A stretch of DNA of 64,000 nt from positions 3,498,932 to 3,562,931 of the forward strand of contig NZ_CP101154.1 in NCBI RefSeq assembly GCF_024298905.1, in the 5' to 3' direction. Source of the stretch: Natronomonas marina. GTDB lineage: Archaea; Halobacteriota; Halobacteria; Halobacteriales; Haloarculaceae. The notes below the pieces were generated by a model that searched no databases, had not been told where the DNA came from, and worked only from the letters and a program-made list of their open reading frames with translations. This document shows positions 1 through 8,625 of this stretch, piece by piece. A program made the position numbers and the translations under genes. Each line of letters starts with the position of its first letter. The stretch's first letter is position 1.

Positions 1-136
1 GAAACTCGACGGCAGCGAGTTCCTCGATGTCCGGACCGTGCCGCTCGATGACGCGCTCGACGTCGCCCGCGGCGGGTCGGCCAACGACGCCACCATCGAG
101 GGGCTGCTGCTGGCGGAGGCGGACGGCTATCTGTAG
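1..136 (+). CDS. C-terminal end of a probable NUDIX hydrolase (5' end outside window)
   Basis: Only the last 44 codons are present; the frame is open from base 2 to the TAG at 134-136. The tail has a hydrophobic strand with an acidic loop (VRTVPLDDALD) followed by a helix containing NDATIEGLLL. This order resembles the C-terminus of ADP-ribose pyrophosphatase-like NUDIX enzymes, where P-L-D-E-A precedes a helix carrying D-A-x-T. The NUDIX box itself would lie upstream of the window, so the family is inferred from the tail alone and another family remains possible. Confidence 0.45.
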   Translation, partial: KLDGSEFLDVRTVPLDDALDVARGGSANDATIEGLLLAEADGYL

Positions 137-173
137 CCCGGTCGCTTAAGCCGCTCGTGGCCCTTCCGTCGGT

Positions 174-533
174 ATGGACGGCGAGATTTCGGCCGAGGAA
201 CTGCGCGAGCTACTCGATAGCGGCGCGGACGTCCGGGTCGTCGACATCCGATCGCCGGCGGCGTTCCGCCGCGGACACATCCCCGGCAGCGAGAACGTCC
301 CCTTCGAGGCGCTGACCGACCGCATCGAGTCCGTCGCCGACGCCGAACGGGTCGTCACGGTCTGTCCCCACGGGCAGGCCAGCGTCCAGGCGGCCCGCCT
401 CGTCGGCGCCTTCGAGGGTTTCACCGGCCGCGTCGATTCGCTGGCGCCGGGCATCGAGGGGTGGCCCTACGACCTGGAGACCGACGGCGAACGGGAGTCG
501 GCGCCGGACGAGGGGCCGGAAGCGCCGTTCTGA
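174..533 (+). CDS. Single-domain rhodanese-like protein
   Basis: 119 aa, about the length of one rhodanese domain. It has the opening ISAEELRELL, the DIRSPAAFRRGHIPGS strand and turn typical of the fold, and the active-site loop CPHGQAS near residue 64, where the cysteine would carry a persulfide. A 20-residue acidic, proline-rich tail follows the domain. Such proteins move sulfur from thiosulfate or a persulfide donor to acceptors such as thiols or cofactor-synthesis proteins; the partner here is unknown. The gene starts 37 bp after the previous stop and converges with the aSUI1 gene. Confidence 0.85.
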   Translation: MDGEISAEELRELLDSGADVRVVDIRSPAAFRRGHIPGSENVPFEALTDRIESVADAERVVTVCPHGQASVQAARLVGAFEGFTGRVDSLAPGIEGWPYDLETDGERESAPDEGPEAPF

Positions 534-599
534 CCGCTGGCGGCGCTCGCGAACGGCGAAAAACGGGAGAACGGCGCTCGACGCGCGGTCAGAGGGCGG

Positions 600-905
<306 letters not shown>

Positions 906-928
906 CTACACGACGGCCGTATTAAACA

Positions 929-3145
929 CTATCGGGACCCTGTATCCGGCTTTTTTAGTCGATGCGGCAGTCGAGACCGCTCCTCGAGCAGGTCGGCCAG
1001 CAGGTCGGCGGCCTCGGCGGCATCGGCCTCGTCGACGCCGTGGCCGTACCTGGCGCGCTCGTGCAGTTCCCCGAGCCGCCTGGCCCGCTCGTCGCTGTGA
1101 GCGAGGAACGCCCGGGCCGTCTCGCCGGGGGCCCGCTCCCGGCCCGCCCGCTCCTCGAGGTGGACGACCCGGTGGAAGGCGCCGGTGACGACCGCCTCCG
1201 GCGGGCCGTCGGGGAGCCGCCGCAGCCACAGTTCCCGGTAGAGGCGGCGGTCGGCGCCGGTCCGGCGACCCACGGCGGCCAGCCCCGCCAGCACGACGAG
1301 TCCGAAGCCCGCCTGCTCGCGGCTCGGCAGCGGTACCGCCGGGACGGTGGGACCGTCGCCGCCGCTGCCGCCGGCGGTTTCGTCGCCGCCGGGCGTCGGG
1401 CCGGCACTGCCGGAGTCGTTCCCGGGCGACGGGGCGCTCCCGTCGTCGGTGGGCGTGGCGGTCGGCTCGGGGGTCCCGCTATCCAATTCGGAGTCGCCGG
1501 AGTCGTTCGTGTCGACGGCCGGAGCGCCGTCCTCGCGGGCGGCGGCCAGCCGCTGGCGCTCGGCCCGCTCGCGGGGCGTCGACGGCGTCGGGTCGAACTT
1601 CACCCAGCCCTGCTCCGGGAAGTAGACCTCGACCCACGCGTGGGAGTTGTACCCCCGGACGACCCACTCGTCGTCGGCGACCTGCTGGCCCGGCGTGTAG
1701 CCGACCGCGAAGCGGGCGGGAATCCCCTGCGTTCGCAGCATTGTCACCATCGTGGTTGCGAAGTAGGTACAGTAGCCGGCGTCCATCCCGAAGAGGAACC
1801 GGTCGGCGACGTTGCCGCTCGGCCGATCGACGTCCAGCGAGTACTCGTAGTTGTTCTCGAGGTACCGTTCGACGACGCGGGCGGTGTCGTAGGGGTTGTC
1901 GGCGTTGGCCGTCAGCCGGGCGGTCCGCTCGCCGACCCGGTCGGGGGTGCTGGCGGGCAACTGGGTGTAGCGCCGCTCGATTCCGTCCGGGTACTCCGTG
2001 CCGGCGGCCTGTAGCTCCGCCGCCCCGGCGGTCGGTCGCTCGCTTATCACCTCGTAGGACTCGCCGGCCTGCAGCGGGCTGGCCGGCTGGAAGGAGCCGG
2101 CGGCGGTCACCTGGACCGGGACGGGAACGTCACGGATGGCGGTCGGCTTGTTCGCGGCCGGCAGCGTCGCGATGGCGGTCTCGGCAGTGTAGGTCTGCCG
2201 GAGGGCCCGCGTCCGTCCCGGTGGTTCGGGGAGCGGCCCCCGGTAGTTCCGGCGTTCGCCGGTCCGGACCCAGCCGCCGCCGGTGTAGCGGTCGTAGGTG
2301 CTGACGCGCCAGTAGGCCGACTCCTCGGCCTCGACGGTGTAGCGGACCCCGGGGGACAGCTCCACCGAGCCGGCGACGGCGAGGCTGTCGCCCGCGTAGA
2401 CGAGACTGGACTCCACCGTGGAGGTCTCGCTGCCGATCCCGTCCGTCGAGACGAACGACCCCGCGGCCCCCGGAACGACGCCGACGAAAAGCGTCAGCAC
2501 GACCATCGTCGCCAGGACGACGACGACGCCGTCGGCGTTGCGGAGCCGTTCGCCCCGGCGGTCGCAGTCGCCGAAGGCGACCGACAGCGTCACCCCGAGG
2601 ACACCGACGAGCGTCGTCGTCGTCGTCGCGTCGCCGGTCAGCACGACCAGTCCCAGCCCGGCCCCGGCGACCCCGCTTGCCGCGACGTAGCGACGGCGAA
2701 CGGCCAGATACCACGCGAGGAAGACGGGTGCCGGCGCCGCCGCAAGCGCCCAGACGTCGGCGTTGACGATGCGGAGCACCGACAGCCCCGACAGCAGCGC
2801 GACGGCGTCGCCGAGCATCGGCTTCAGCAACGCGAGAAAGCCGAAGCCGCCCGGCAGCGAGGTGACGTAGAGGTACATCCCTGCGGCGATGCCGACGATG
2901 CCGATGGTCGCCGCGGTTCGCGGTCGGATGAGGCGTGCCAGGACGGTCCCCGACAGCACCGCCCCGCCGACGACGTAGTAGAGCGACTCGGGGTCGCCCG
3001 TGATCACGAGAATCTCGTGAAGCACCGACAGGAAGGCCCCGAGGGTGAGGCCGATCCCGACGAGTGCGACGCCCCTGGCGACCGGGACGCCGTCGACCAG
3101 TCCGGCGAGGCGCCCGCGGGCGTCGCCTGTCGTGGTGCTGCTCAC
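929..3145 (-). CDS. Membrane transglutaminase-like protein (TgpA type, with DUF4129 tail)
   Basis: 738 aa. The first roughly 230 residues form six or seven membrane helices (TgpA N-terminal region). An extracytoplasmic transglutaminase-like domain follows, with a complete catalytic triad: Cys459 in AGYCTYFATT, His502 in YNSHAWVEVYF and Asp518 in VKFDPTPST. A Thr/Pro/Ser-rich acidic spacer of about 75 residues leads to one more membrane helix and a charged C-terminal DUF4129-like tail. Last gene of a three-gene operon after moxR and DUF58, overlapping DUF58 by 4 bp. This trio is widespread in archaea and bacteria and is thought to act in assembly or folding of surface proteins; the substrate is unknown. 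Confidence 0.9.
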   Translation of the reverse strand: MSSTTTGDARGRLAGLVDGVPVARGVALVGIGLTLGAFLSVLHEILVITGDPESLYYVVGGAVLSGTVLARLIRPRTAATIGIVGIAAGMYLYVTSLPGGFGFLALLKPMLGDAVALLSGLSVLRIVNADVWALAAAPAPVFLAWYLAVRRRYVAASGVAGAGLGLVVLTGDATTTTTLVGVLGVTLSVAFGDCDRRGERLRNADGVVVVLATMVVLTLFVGVVPGAAGSFVSTDGIGSETSTVESSLVYAGDSLAVAGSVELSPGVRYTVEAEESAYWRVSTYDRYTGGGWVRTGERRNYRGPLPEPPGRTRALRQTYTAETAIATLPAANKPTAIRDVPVPVQVTAAGSFQPASPLQAGESYEVISERPTAGAAELQAAGTEYPDGIERRYTQLPASTPDRVGERTARLTANADNPYDTARVVERYLENNYEYSLDVDRPSGNVADRFLFGMDAGYCTYFATTMVTMLRTQGIPARFAVGYTPGQQVADDEWVVRGYNSHAWVEVYFPEQGWVKFDPTPSTPRERAERQRLAAAREDGAPAVDTNDSGDSELDSGTPEPTATPTDDGSAPSPGNDSGSAGPTPGGDETAGGSGGDGPTVPAVPLPSREQAGFGLVVLAGLAAVGRRTGADRRLYRELWLRRLPDGPPEAVVTGAFHRVVHLEERAGRERAPGETARAFLAHSDERARRLGELHERARYGHGVDEADAAEAADLLADLLEERSRLPHRLKKPDTGSR

Positions 3146-4152
3146 GCCACCACCTCCCGCCCGCGCCGCTTTCCGGCGACACCGTCGAACGACAGTTCGC
3201 GGTCCGAAAGCGAGAGCCTCGCCCGGTCGTCGTCGCCGACGACACGGACCTCAGCCCCGCTGCGGCCGTCCGCATCGACGGACCCGGCGCCCGTGAGCGC
3301 GAGCAGTCGGAGCATCGCGGTCGTCTCGCCCGGGTGGGCGACGCACCGTCCACCGGGGGCGACGACCGTCACCGGAATCCCGGCGTCGTTGAGGAAGGCA
3401 ACGACGCTGGCGACCGTCGAGGCCATCGCGTCCACGCCGTCCGACTCGGCCTCCCCGACGACGGTGACGGCGTCGACGACCGCGTCGCTGTCGTACTCGG
3501 CGACGACGAACTCCTCGGACCCCCGCTTCGCGCTCGCTCGCCAGTGGATGTCCCGCATCGTGTCGCCCCGCGTGAACTCCCGGAGCCGGTCGAAGGAACG
3601 CCGCTCGTCGCCGCGGACGCGCCGGACGAGCGCGGATAGCTCCCCGCCGTCGACCTCGTAGACGTTCGGGTACACCAGTGTGGTCGCGGTCGCCTCGACT
3701 TCGACCTCGACGGCGAACAGCCCCAGCGAGTCGGTGAGCCGGCAGGTCGCCGGCCCGAGGCGGTGGTCGCCCCGCCGTTGCAGACCGACCTCGTACTCGA
3801 AGCTGCCGCCGTGCCCGACCGACACTGCCGGGTCCGCCCCGGTCGTCAGTCCGTCCCCGACGGCGTCGCGCACCCGGCAGGGGACCGCCGACTCGACGGT
3901 GACCGCGACGGTTCGGCGCTCGCCCGGGAACCCCGGTTCGGGGACGGACCGCTCGACGGTCGGCGGATCGGCGCGGGAAAGCTGGACGGCGCCGGCCGCC
4001 ACCGCGACCAGTGCCGGCACCACGACGGCGTTCAGCGAGCGGGCTCCCGTCGTCGCCCCGGCCAGGAAGGCCAGGCCGGCGATGGCGGCGACGGCGACGC
4101 CGCGACGGGTCGGCCGCAGCTCGCGAAACTTGTGACCCATCGACCGGGTCAC
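3142..4152 (-). CDS. DUF58 domain protein of the MoxR operon
   Basis: 336 aa. A short basic N-terminus precedes two hydrophobic helices (about residues 18-55), then a beta-rich region with PEPGFPGERRTVAVTVES and the DUF58 signature around residue 200: FDRLREFTRGDTMRDIHWRA. The C-terminal half resembles a von Willebrand A-like fold. The start is a GTG that overlaps the MoxR stop in a GTGA junction, which supports translational coupling. In family context DUF58 proteins are the partner of MoxR ATPases; a chaperone-like role in metal or complex insertion is proposed but not established. Confidence 0.9.
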   Translation of the reverse strand: MTRSMGHKFRELRPTRRGVAVAAIAGLAFLAGATTGARSLNAVVVPALVAVAAGAVQLSRADPPTVERSVPEPGFPGERRTVAVTVESAVPCRVRDAVGDGLTTGADPAVSVGHGGSFEYEVGLQRRGDHRLGPATCRLTDSLGLFAVEVEVEATATTLVYPNVYEVDGGELSALVRRVRGDERRSFDRLREFTRGDTMRDIHWRASAKRGSEEFVVAEYDSDAVVDAVTVVGEAESDGVDAMASTVASVVAFLNDAGIPVTVVAPGGRCVAHPGETTAMLRLLALTGAGSVDADGRSGAEVRVVGDDDRARLSLSDRELSFDGVAGKRRGREVVA

Positions 4153-5111
4153 TCCTCGACGGGGACGTCCTCGAGGGCTCGCTGGACGACGCTCTCGGCG
4201 TCGTCGGCGCCCGGGTCGGTCCGAATCCGGTGGGGGAAGACGACCGGCGCCGACGCCTGGACGTCGTCGGGGACGACGTACGAGCGCGAGTCCAGAAGCG
4301 CCTGCCCCTGTGCGGCCCGAACCAGGGCGATGGAGCCGCGGGGACTGGCGCCCAACTGGGCGTGTTCGCGGGTGTAGTTCGCCAGCCGGGTGACGTAGCT
4401 CCCGACGGCGTCGCTCACCTCGACGTCGGCGGTCGCGGTCCGTGCGGCCCGCAGGTCCTCGGCCCTTGCCACCGGGCGGATGTCCTCGATGGCGTGGCCG
4501 CCGACCGCGCGGTCGATGACCGTCGCCTCCTCACTCTCGTCGGGATAGCCCAGGTGGAGTTTCAGCATGAACCGGTCGAGTTCGGCCGCCGGGAGTTCGT
4601 AGGTCCGCTCGCGCTCGACGGAGTTCTGCGTCGCAATGACGACGAAGGGGTCCGGGACGCCGTGGGTCTCGCCGTCGACGCTGACCTGCTCTTCCTCCAT
4701 GGCCTCGAGCAGTGCGGCCTGCGTCTTCGGCGGCGCGCGGTTTATCTCGTCGCCCAGCACGACGTTTGCGAACACCGGGCCGGCGCGGAACTCGAACTCG
4801 CTTTCCTTCCGGTTGTAAACGTTCGCGCCCGTGATGTCGGCCGGCAGGAGGTCCGGTGTGAACTGCACCCGGTTGAACGAGCAGTCGAAGGACTCGGCGA
4901 CCGCACGCGCAAGCATCGTCTTCCCCACCCCGGGTACGTCCTCCAGCAGGACGTGGCCGCCGCCCAGCAGAGCGGTCACGAGGTGTTCGATGGCTTCGTC
5001 GTTGCCGACGATGACCCGCTGGACGTTGTCGATGACGGCACGGGCCGTCTCGCCGGCCGCCTCGACGCCGGGACCGGACCGCGCCGTCGCCTGGTTCGTG
5101 GTGTCGTTCAT
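4149..5111 (-). CDS. MoxR-family AAA+ ATPase
   Basis: 320 aa, standard for MoxR. Walker A is in LLEDVPGVGKTMLARA (about residues 56-71), Walker B in VVLGDEINRAPPKTQ, and sensor 1 is in VIATQNSVE. The RLANYTREHAQLGASPRGSIAL segment corresponds to the AAA lid with its conserved GASPR. Acts in the cytosol, probably remodelling the DUF58 protein encoded next. First gene of the MoxR-DUF58-transglutaminase operon, so its promoter must lie in the 248 bp between it and the cold-shock gene. Confidence 0.93.
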   Translation of the reverse strand: MNDTTNQATARSGPGVEAAGETARAVIDNVQRVIVGNDEAIEHLVTALLGGGHVLLEDVPGVGKTMLARAVAESFDCSFNRVQFTPDLLPADITGANVYNRKESEFEFRAGPVFANVVLGDEINRAPPKTQAALLEAMEEEQVSVDGETHGVPDPFVVIATQNSVERERTYELPAAELDRFMLKLHLGYPDESEEATVIDRAVGGHAIEDIRPVARAEDLRAARTATADVEVSDAVGSYVTRLANYTREHAQLGASPRGSIALVRAAQGQALLDSRSYVVPDDVQASAPVVFPHRIRTDPGADDAESVVQRALEDVPVEE

Positions 5112-5359
5112 GGAGGGCCTACCGGCTCCGGGGACAACTTCGGCATACGTCTTTCGGTCGCTGCGGGCCTGACATTGTGCCCCGAAAGGACCGAAGCGAC
5201 GTAAGGGTCACGGGGGTTGTGTGTATGTATCACAACGGAGCGGTACCGAGGGACCGCCGTTCCGACGGATCTGGGGAGCGCCGTCGCTCGTCGGTGAAAA
5301 AATAACCGCAGTACAGTTCAGTCGCGCGAGGCGACGTGTTCTTCCGGGCTACGGGGGCC

Positions 5360-5554
5360 TTACAGGCGGGTGAGGTTGGCCGCGCGCGGGCCCTTCTCCG
5401 CCTCTTCGATGTCGAATTCGACTTCCTGCCCCTCTTCGAGGTCCGGACCGCCGACGTCTTCCATGTGGAAGAACACGTCTTCGTCCGCGTCGTCAGTCGA
5501 GATGAAACCGTAGCCGCCAGTGTCGTTGAAGAAGTCAACTTCTCCGTTCGCCAT
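5360..5554 (-). CDS. Cold-shock domain protein
   Basis: 64 aa with the RNP1-like stretch GGYGFISTDD and the RNP2-like stretch DVFFHMEDV of the five-stranded cold-shock barrel, ending in KGPRAANLTRL. Binds single-stranded nucleic acid and acts as an RNA chaperone. Aromatic residues at the usual Phe/Tyr/Phe positions are kept. An in-frame upstream extension exists but lacks any family similarity; the methionine of MANGEVDFF is the conserved start. A TTATCC element 28-34 bp upstream on the coding strand could be the TATA box of a leaderless message. Haloarchaea usually carry several paralogs. Confidence 0.93.
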   Translation of the reverse strand: MANGEVDFFNDTGGYGFISTDDADEDVFFHMEDVGGPDLEEGQEVEFDIEEAEKGPRAANLTRL

Positions 5555-5666
5555 TGCGAGTAGAGGAAGACGGGTCAGACGGATAAGGGTTCCGAATATC
5601 TCCCCATCGTGATACGTCCTCTCGGGAGCCCGGAACGACACCCCTCCAGGGACGGGTTCGGGAGCC

Positions 5667-5945
5667 TCACCAGCGCTTGCACGACGCACACACCAGGCCG
5701 CCGTCCTCGTGCCAGCGCCGGTCGGTCTCGTCGCCGCAGGTCTCGCAGGTCGCCCCCTCGGGCGTCCAGTCGAACGTCGGGACGGCCCCCTCGACGCCCT
5801 CGCCGTCGGGTTCGTCCGCTGCCTCGGGCGTCGGGTCGTCGTCCGTCGGGGACGCCGCCGCCGCCCGCTCGCTTTCGGCGTCCTCGGTGTCGGCGTCCTC
5901 GCTTTCCGCCCCGCGTGCGAAGTCGTCGAGCGAGGTGTCGCGCAT
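5667..5945 (-). CDS. Small acidic protein with C-terminal zinc ribbon
   Basis: 92 aa. The first 55 residues are very acidic and low-complexity, beginning with RDTSLDDFARG, a start shared by several uncharacterised haloarchaeal proteins. The last 25 residues hold a zinc ribbon: CETCGDETDRRWHEDGGLVC with a final CASC. A GATATAAG element about 27-33 bp upstream of the ATG fits a leaderless promoter. No enzymatic domain is visible; a nucleic-acid or protein-binding adaptor role is possible but not shown. Confidence 0.75.
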   Translation of the reverse strand: MRDTSLDDFARGAESEDADTEDAESERAAAASPTDDDPTPEAADEPDGEGVEGAVPTFDWTPEGATCETCGDETDRRWHEDGGLVCASCKRW

Positions 5946-6021
5946 GGTCGATACAGGGCCGCCGCCGGCTTATATCGTCCGGGACGGACACACACAAGTA
6001 GGAGGCGCCGAACCGTTGGGT

Positions 6022-6252
6022 ATGGCAGAAGTCGAAATCCAGTCCGGCCTCTACGAGAACACGGTCGGCCTCGTCGAGCGGTTCCTCGAGGTGGCGACCA
6101 CGGACCCCATCGCGGCCGCGATGTTGCTCTCGGGTGCGCTGTTCGTCACGCTCGCGGCGGGCGTTTTCGGCGTGCTGACGCTGGGTGGCGTCCTCTCGAC
6201 GCTCAGGCGCGCGCTCCCGAGCGGCCGAGCACCGCCCCAGCGAGCTCGATAG
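6022..6252 (+). CDS. Small membrane protein of unknown function
   Basis: 76 aa starting at MAEVEIQSGLYENTV. An amphipathic N-terminal segment is followed by one long, alanine- and glycine-rich hydrophobic helix (about residues 28-60) and a basic arginine- and proline-rich tail, suggesting a single-span protein with the tail in the cytoplasm. GGAGG at 6001-6005 is rather far from the ATG. It overlaps the end of the convergent F420-dependent reductase gene by 50 bp. Not recognised. Confidence 0.6.
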   Translation: MAEVEIQSGLYENTVGLVERFLEVATTDPIAAAMLLSGALFVTLAAGVFGVLTLGGVLSTLRRALPSGRAPPQRAR

Positions 6253-7192
6253 CCGCATCGAGGTCCGGTCCCAGCGGCGCGCCGGCGACGAAACTGTCGG
6301 CGTACTCCAGCACCGCCTCGACCCGTTCTTCGACCGTCGCCGGCGTCCCGGCGATACAGAAGGCGTCTATCATCCCGTCGGTCACCGCCTCGAAGGCCGC
6401 CTCGAACTCGCCGCCGGAGATCAGTTCGCCGATTTCCCCGGCCAACTCGGCGTCGACGCCGTGCCGTTCGAGGACCGGCGGGGCCGCCCCGGCCGCGATG
6501 AACGCCACCGGCGGGCGGGCGGCCCGACGCGCCGCCTCGCCGTCCTCGGCGACCGAGACCGCGGCGTAGGCCGCGAAGTCGAACTCGCCCCGACGGTCGG
6601 GCCGGTCGGCAAGCCCCTCCTCGACCCGCTCGTGGGCCCACTCGAAGTCCCGCGGGTGCGACCCGTTCAGCAGCACGCCGTCGGCGTGTTTTGCCGCCAT
6701 CCGTATCATGTGCGGTCCCTGGGCGCCGACGTAGACCGGTGTCGATCCGAGTTCGTCGGCGAAGTTCAGGCCGGCGTCGTGGGCCCGGAAAGTCCCGTCG
6801 TGGTCCACCCGCTCGCCGTCGAAGAGGTCCTGTGCTACCTTGAACGTCTCCAGCACGCGCCGGAGCGGCCGCTCGTGGTCGTAGCCGAGGTTCGCAAGCG
6901 TCGATCTGTCGCCGGCGCCGACCCCGAAGACGGCCCGCCCGCCGGAGGCCTCCGAAAGCGTCGCCACTCGGGAGGCCAGCGCGACCGGGTGGCTCTCGTA
7001 GGGGTTCGCGACCCCCGGGCCGAGCGCGACATCGTCGGTCCGGCGGGCGATTCGGTCCAGGGCGACGAACGGGTCGCGGTTGTTGTAGTGACACGAGGCG
7101 AAGACCGCATCGAAGCCCTCCGCTTCGGCGCGTTCGCCAAGTTCCGCGATTCGGTCGACCGGATGCTCCGGCGTGAGTTCGATTCCTATCAT
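6203..7192 (-). CDS. F420-dependent LLM-class oxidoreductase, methylenetetrahydromethanopterin-reductase type
   Basis: 329 aa, an (alpha/beta)8 luciferase-like protein starting at MIGIELTPEHP. Family features include FDAVFASCHYNNRDPFVAL, the FGVGAGDRSTLANLGY loop and VYVGAQGPHMIRMAA near the F420 site. In methanogens this family (Mer) reduces methylene-tetrahydromethanopterin with reduced F420. Haloarchaea lack methanogenesis, so the annotation is by homology and the true folate-type substrate is uncertain. The cofE gene for F420 glutamylation lies directly upstream on the same strand (79-bp gap), a sensible pairing. Confidence 0.85.
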   Translation of the reverse strand: MIGIELTPEHPVDRIAELGERAEAEGFDAVFASCHYNNRDPFVALDRIARRTDDVALGPGVANPYESHPVALASRVATLSEASGGRAVFGVGAGDRSTLANLGYDHERPLRRVLETFKVAQDLFDGERVDHDGTFRAHDAGLNFADELGSTPVYVGAQGPHMIRMAAKHADGVLLNGSHPRDFEWAHERVEEGLADRPDRRGEFDFAAYAAVSVAEDGEAARRAARPPVAFIAAGAAPPVLERHGVDAELAGEIGELISGGEFEAAFEAVTDGMIDAFCIAGTPATVEERVEAVLEYADSFVAGAPLGPDLDAAIELAGAVLGRSGARA

Positions 7193-7271
7193 CTGATGCG
7201 GGGTTCCTCGTGTTCGCCGTCTTCGTTCCGGACGCTCTTGTAACGGCGGCGTAGGGGCAAAACCCGTCGGC

Positions 7272-8027
7272 CTACCCGTCGCCGAACTCCCAGCCGCGGA
7301 GCGCCTCTCGCACGATGTCGTCCTCGTCGGCCCGAAAGAGGTCGTCGCTCTCGCCGTGGTCGCCGAACTCCCAGCCGCGGACGACCACCGCGGGCGTGCC
7401 GCCCGCACCCTCGCCGGCGACGAGGTTGGCGGTCGCGGCCAGTTCGTCGACGACGGCCTGGACGGTGACGCCGAGTTCGCGGCCGTCGCGGTCGTGTTCG
7501 CCCCGCCAGTCGCGGGCGGCGGGGAGGCCGTGCCACCCGACGGCGACGCCGCGCTGGCCGTAGCGGAACGGTCGGCCCGAGGTGTCGGTGACGACGACCG
7601 GCACCTCCAGCGCCGCCGAGAGCCGCTCCGCGGAGACAGTCGGCTCTTCCGGCAGCAACAGCAGGTCCGCACCCGGGACGTTCGAGCGGTCGATGCCCGC
7701 GTTGACCGTGACGTGGCCGAACCGGGTCACCGCCAGCAAGAAGGGCGCCTCGGTGAGCAACTCCTCGCTCTCCTCGAGGACCGCCTGGGCGAACCGGGGG
7801 TCCTTCGGTTCGCCCGTGAGGCTCTCCAGCCGGTCGGCGATGGCAACGGCGCGGTCGCTCGCCGGGAACGCATCGAGGTCGGCCTTCCGGCCCTCGGCCT
7901 TCGAGACGACGGTACTCGCCACGCAGAGGACGTCGCCGTCCTCGAGGTCGACCCGCTCCTCGATCAGCGCGGCGAGGTCGTCTCCCTCCCGGACCTCCGG
8001 CAATCCCTCGACGGCGAACGCTTCCAT
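7272..8027 (-). CDS. cofE: Coenzyme F420-0:L-glutamate ligase
   Basis: 251 aa, matching archaeal CofE. Visible signatures are DVLCVASTVVSKAEGR near the N-terminus, VTVNAGIDRSNVPG in the middle and VVVTDTSGRPFRYGQRGVAVG, followed by the DELAATANLVAGEGAGG segment that binds GTP and metal. It adds one or more gamma-linked glutamates to F420-0 using GTP. It sits upstream of an F420-dependent oxidoreductase on the same strand, linking cofactor maturation to a user enzyme. Confidence 0.95.
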   Translation of the reverse strand: MEAFAVEGLPEVREGDDLAALIEERVDLEDGDVLCVASTVVSKAEGRKADLDAFPASDRAVAIADRLESLTGEPKDPRFAQAVLEESEELLTEAPFLLAVTRFGHVTVNAGIDRSNVPGADLLLLPEEPTVSAERLSAALEVPVVVTDTSGRPFRYGQRGVAVGWHGLPAARDWRGEHDRDGRELGVTVQAVVDELAATANLVAGEGAGGTPAVVVRGWEFGDHGESDDLFRADEDDIVREALRGWEFGDG

Positions 8028-8075
8028 ACCCGCAGTGCGGGAGAGCGGGTCAAAAGGGTCGCGGTCCCGGCCGAA

Positions 8076-8570
8076 TCACGCCCGCCGGACCTCGACGTCC
8101 AGGTCACCGGCCTCGACGTCGACCGCCAGGAACGTGGTCTCGCCCGCCGGCCAGGCGCCCGTCGCGCTGCCGGGGTTCAGCAGGCGGTAGCCGTCGACCC
8201 GGGTGTCCAGCAGGCGGTGGGTGTGGCCCGAGACGCCGACGGTCGGGCGGTCCGCGGCGGCGTTCTCGGCGACGATTCCGGCGACGCGCTCCTCGTAGCC
8301 CGCGTCCGGGCCGGTGCCGTGCGTGACGACGAACCTGACGCCACCGAGGTCGGCGGTCGCCACCTCGGAGAGACCGTAGTTGCCGTCGGTGTTGCCGCGG
8401 ACGGCGGTGAGGTCGGCCGCGAGGTCGGCCACCGTCTCGTAGGCCGGCCGGGAGTCGAAGTCGCCGGCGTGGATGGCGTGGTCGGCGTCGGCTATCGCCG
8501 CCCGGACCCACTCCGATATCTCGGGCGCGCGTGACTTGACGTGCGTGTCGCTGAGGACGACGACCTGCAT
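8076..8570 (-). CDS. YfcE/MJ0936-type metallophosphoesterase
   Basis: 164 aa with the calcineurin-like metal motifs in order: LSDTHVKSR, HAGDFDSRPA, AVRGNTDGN, VTHGTGPD and VSGHTHRLLDTR. The start at MQVVVLSDTH matches the family; in-frame sequence upstream is not conserved. Members are dinuclear-metal phosphodiesterases acting on small phosphodiesters in vitro; the natural substrate is unknown. Divergently transcribed from the NUDIX/eIF2B fusion gene with 55 bp between starts. Confidence 0.9.
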   Translation of the reverse strand: MQVVVLSDTHVKSRAPEISEWVRAAIADADHAIHAGDFDSRPAYETVADLAADLTAVRGNTDGNYGLSEVATADLGGVRFVVTHGTGPDAGYEERVAGIVAENAAADRPTVGVSGHTHRLLDTRVDGYRLLNPGSATGAWPAGETTFLAVDVEAGDLDVEVRRA

Positions 8571-8625
8571 ACCGTCCCGTAGGGCGCCCCGGACGTATAA
8601 CCGCCCGTGGCTCCTGTCCCCGGTC

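Noticed and set aside
929-3353. Many long overlapping open frames on both strands across the window.
   Set aside because: They follow from high GC content and run opposite or out of frame to genes with clear domains; their products are arginine-rich and without motifs.
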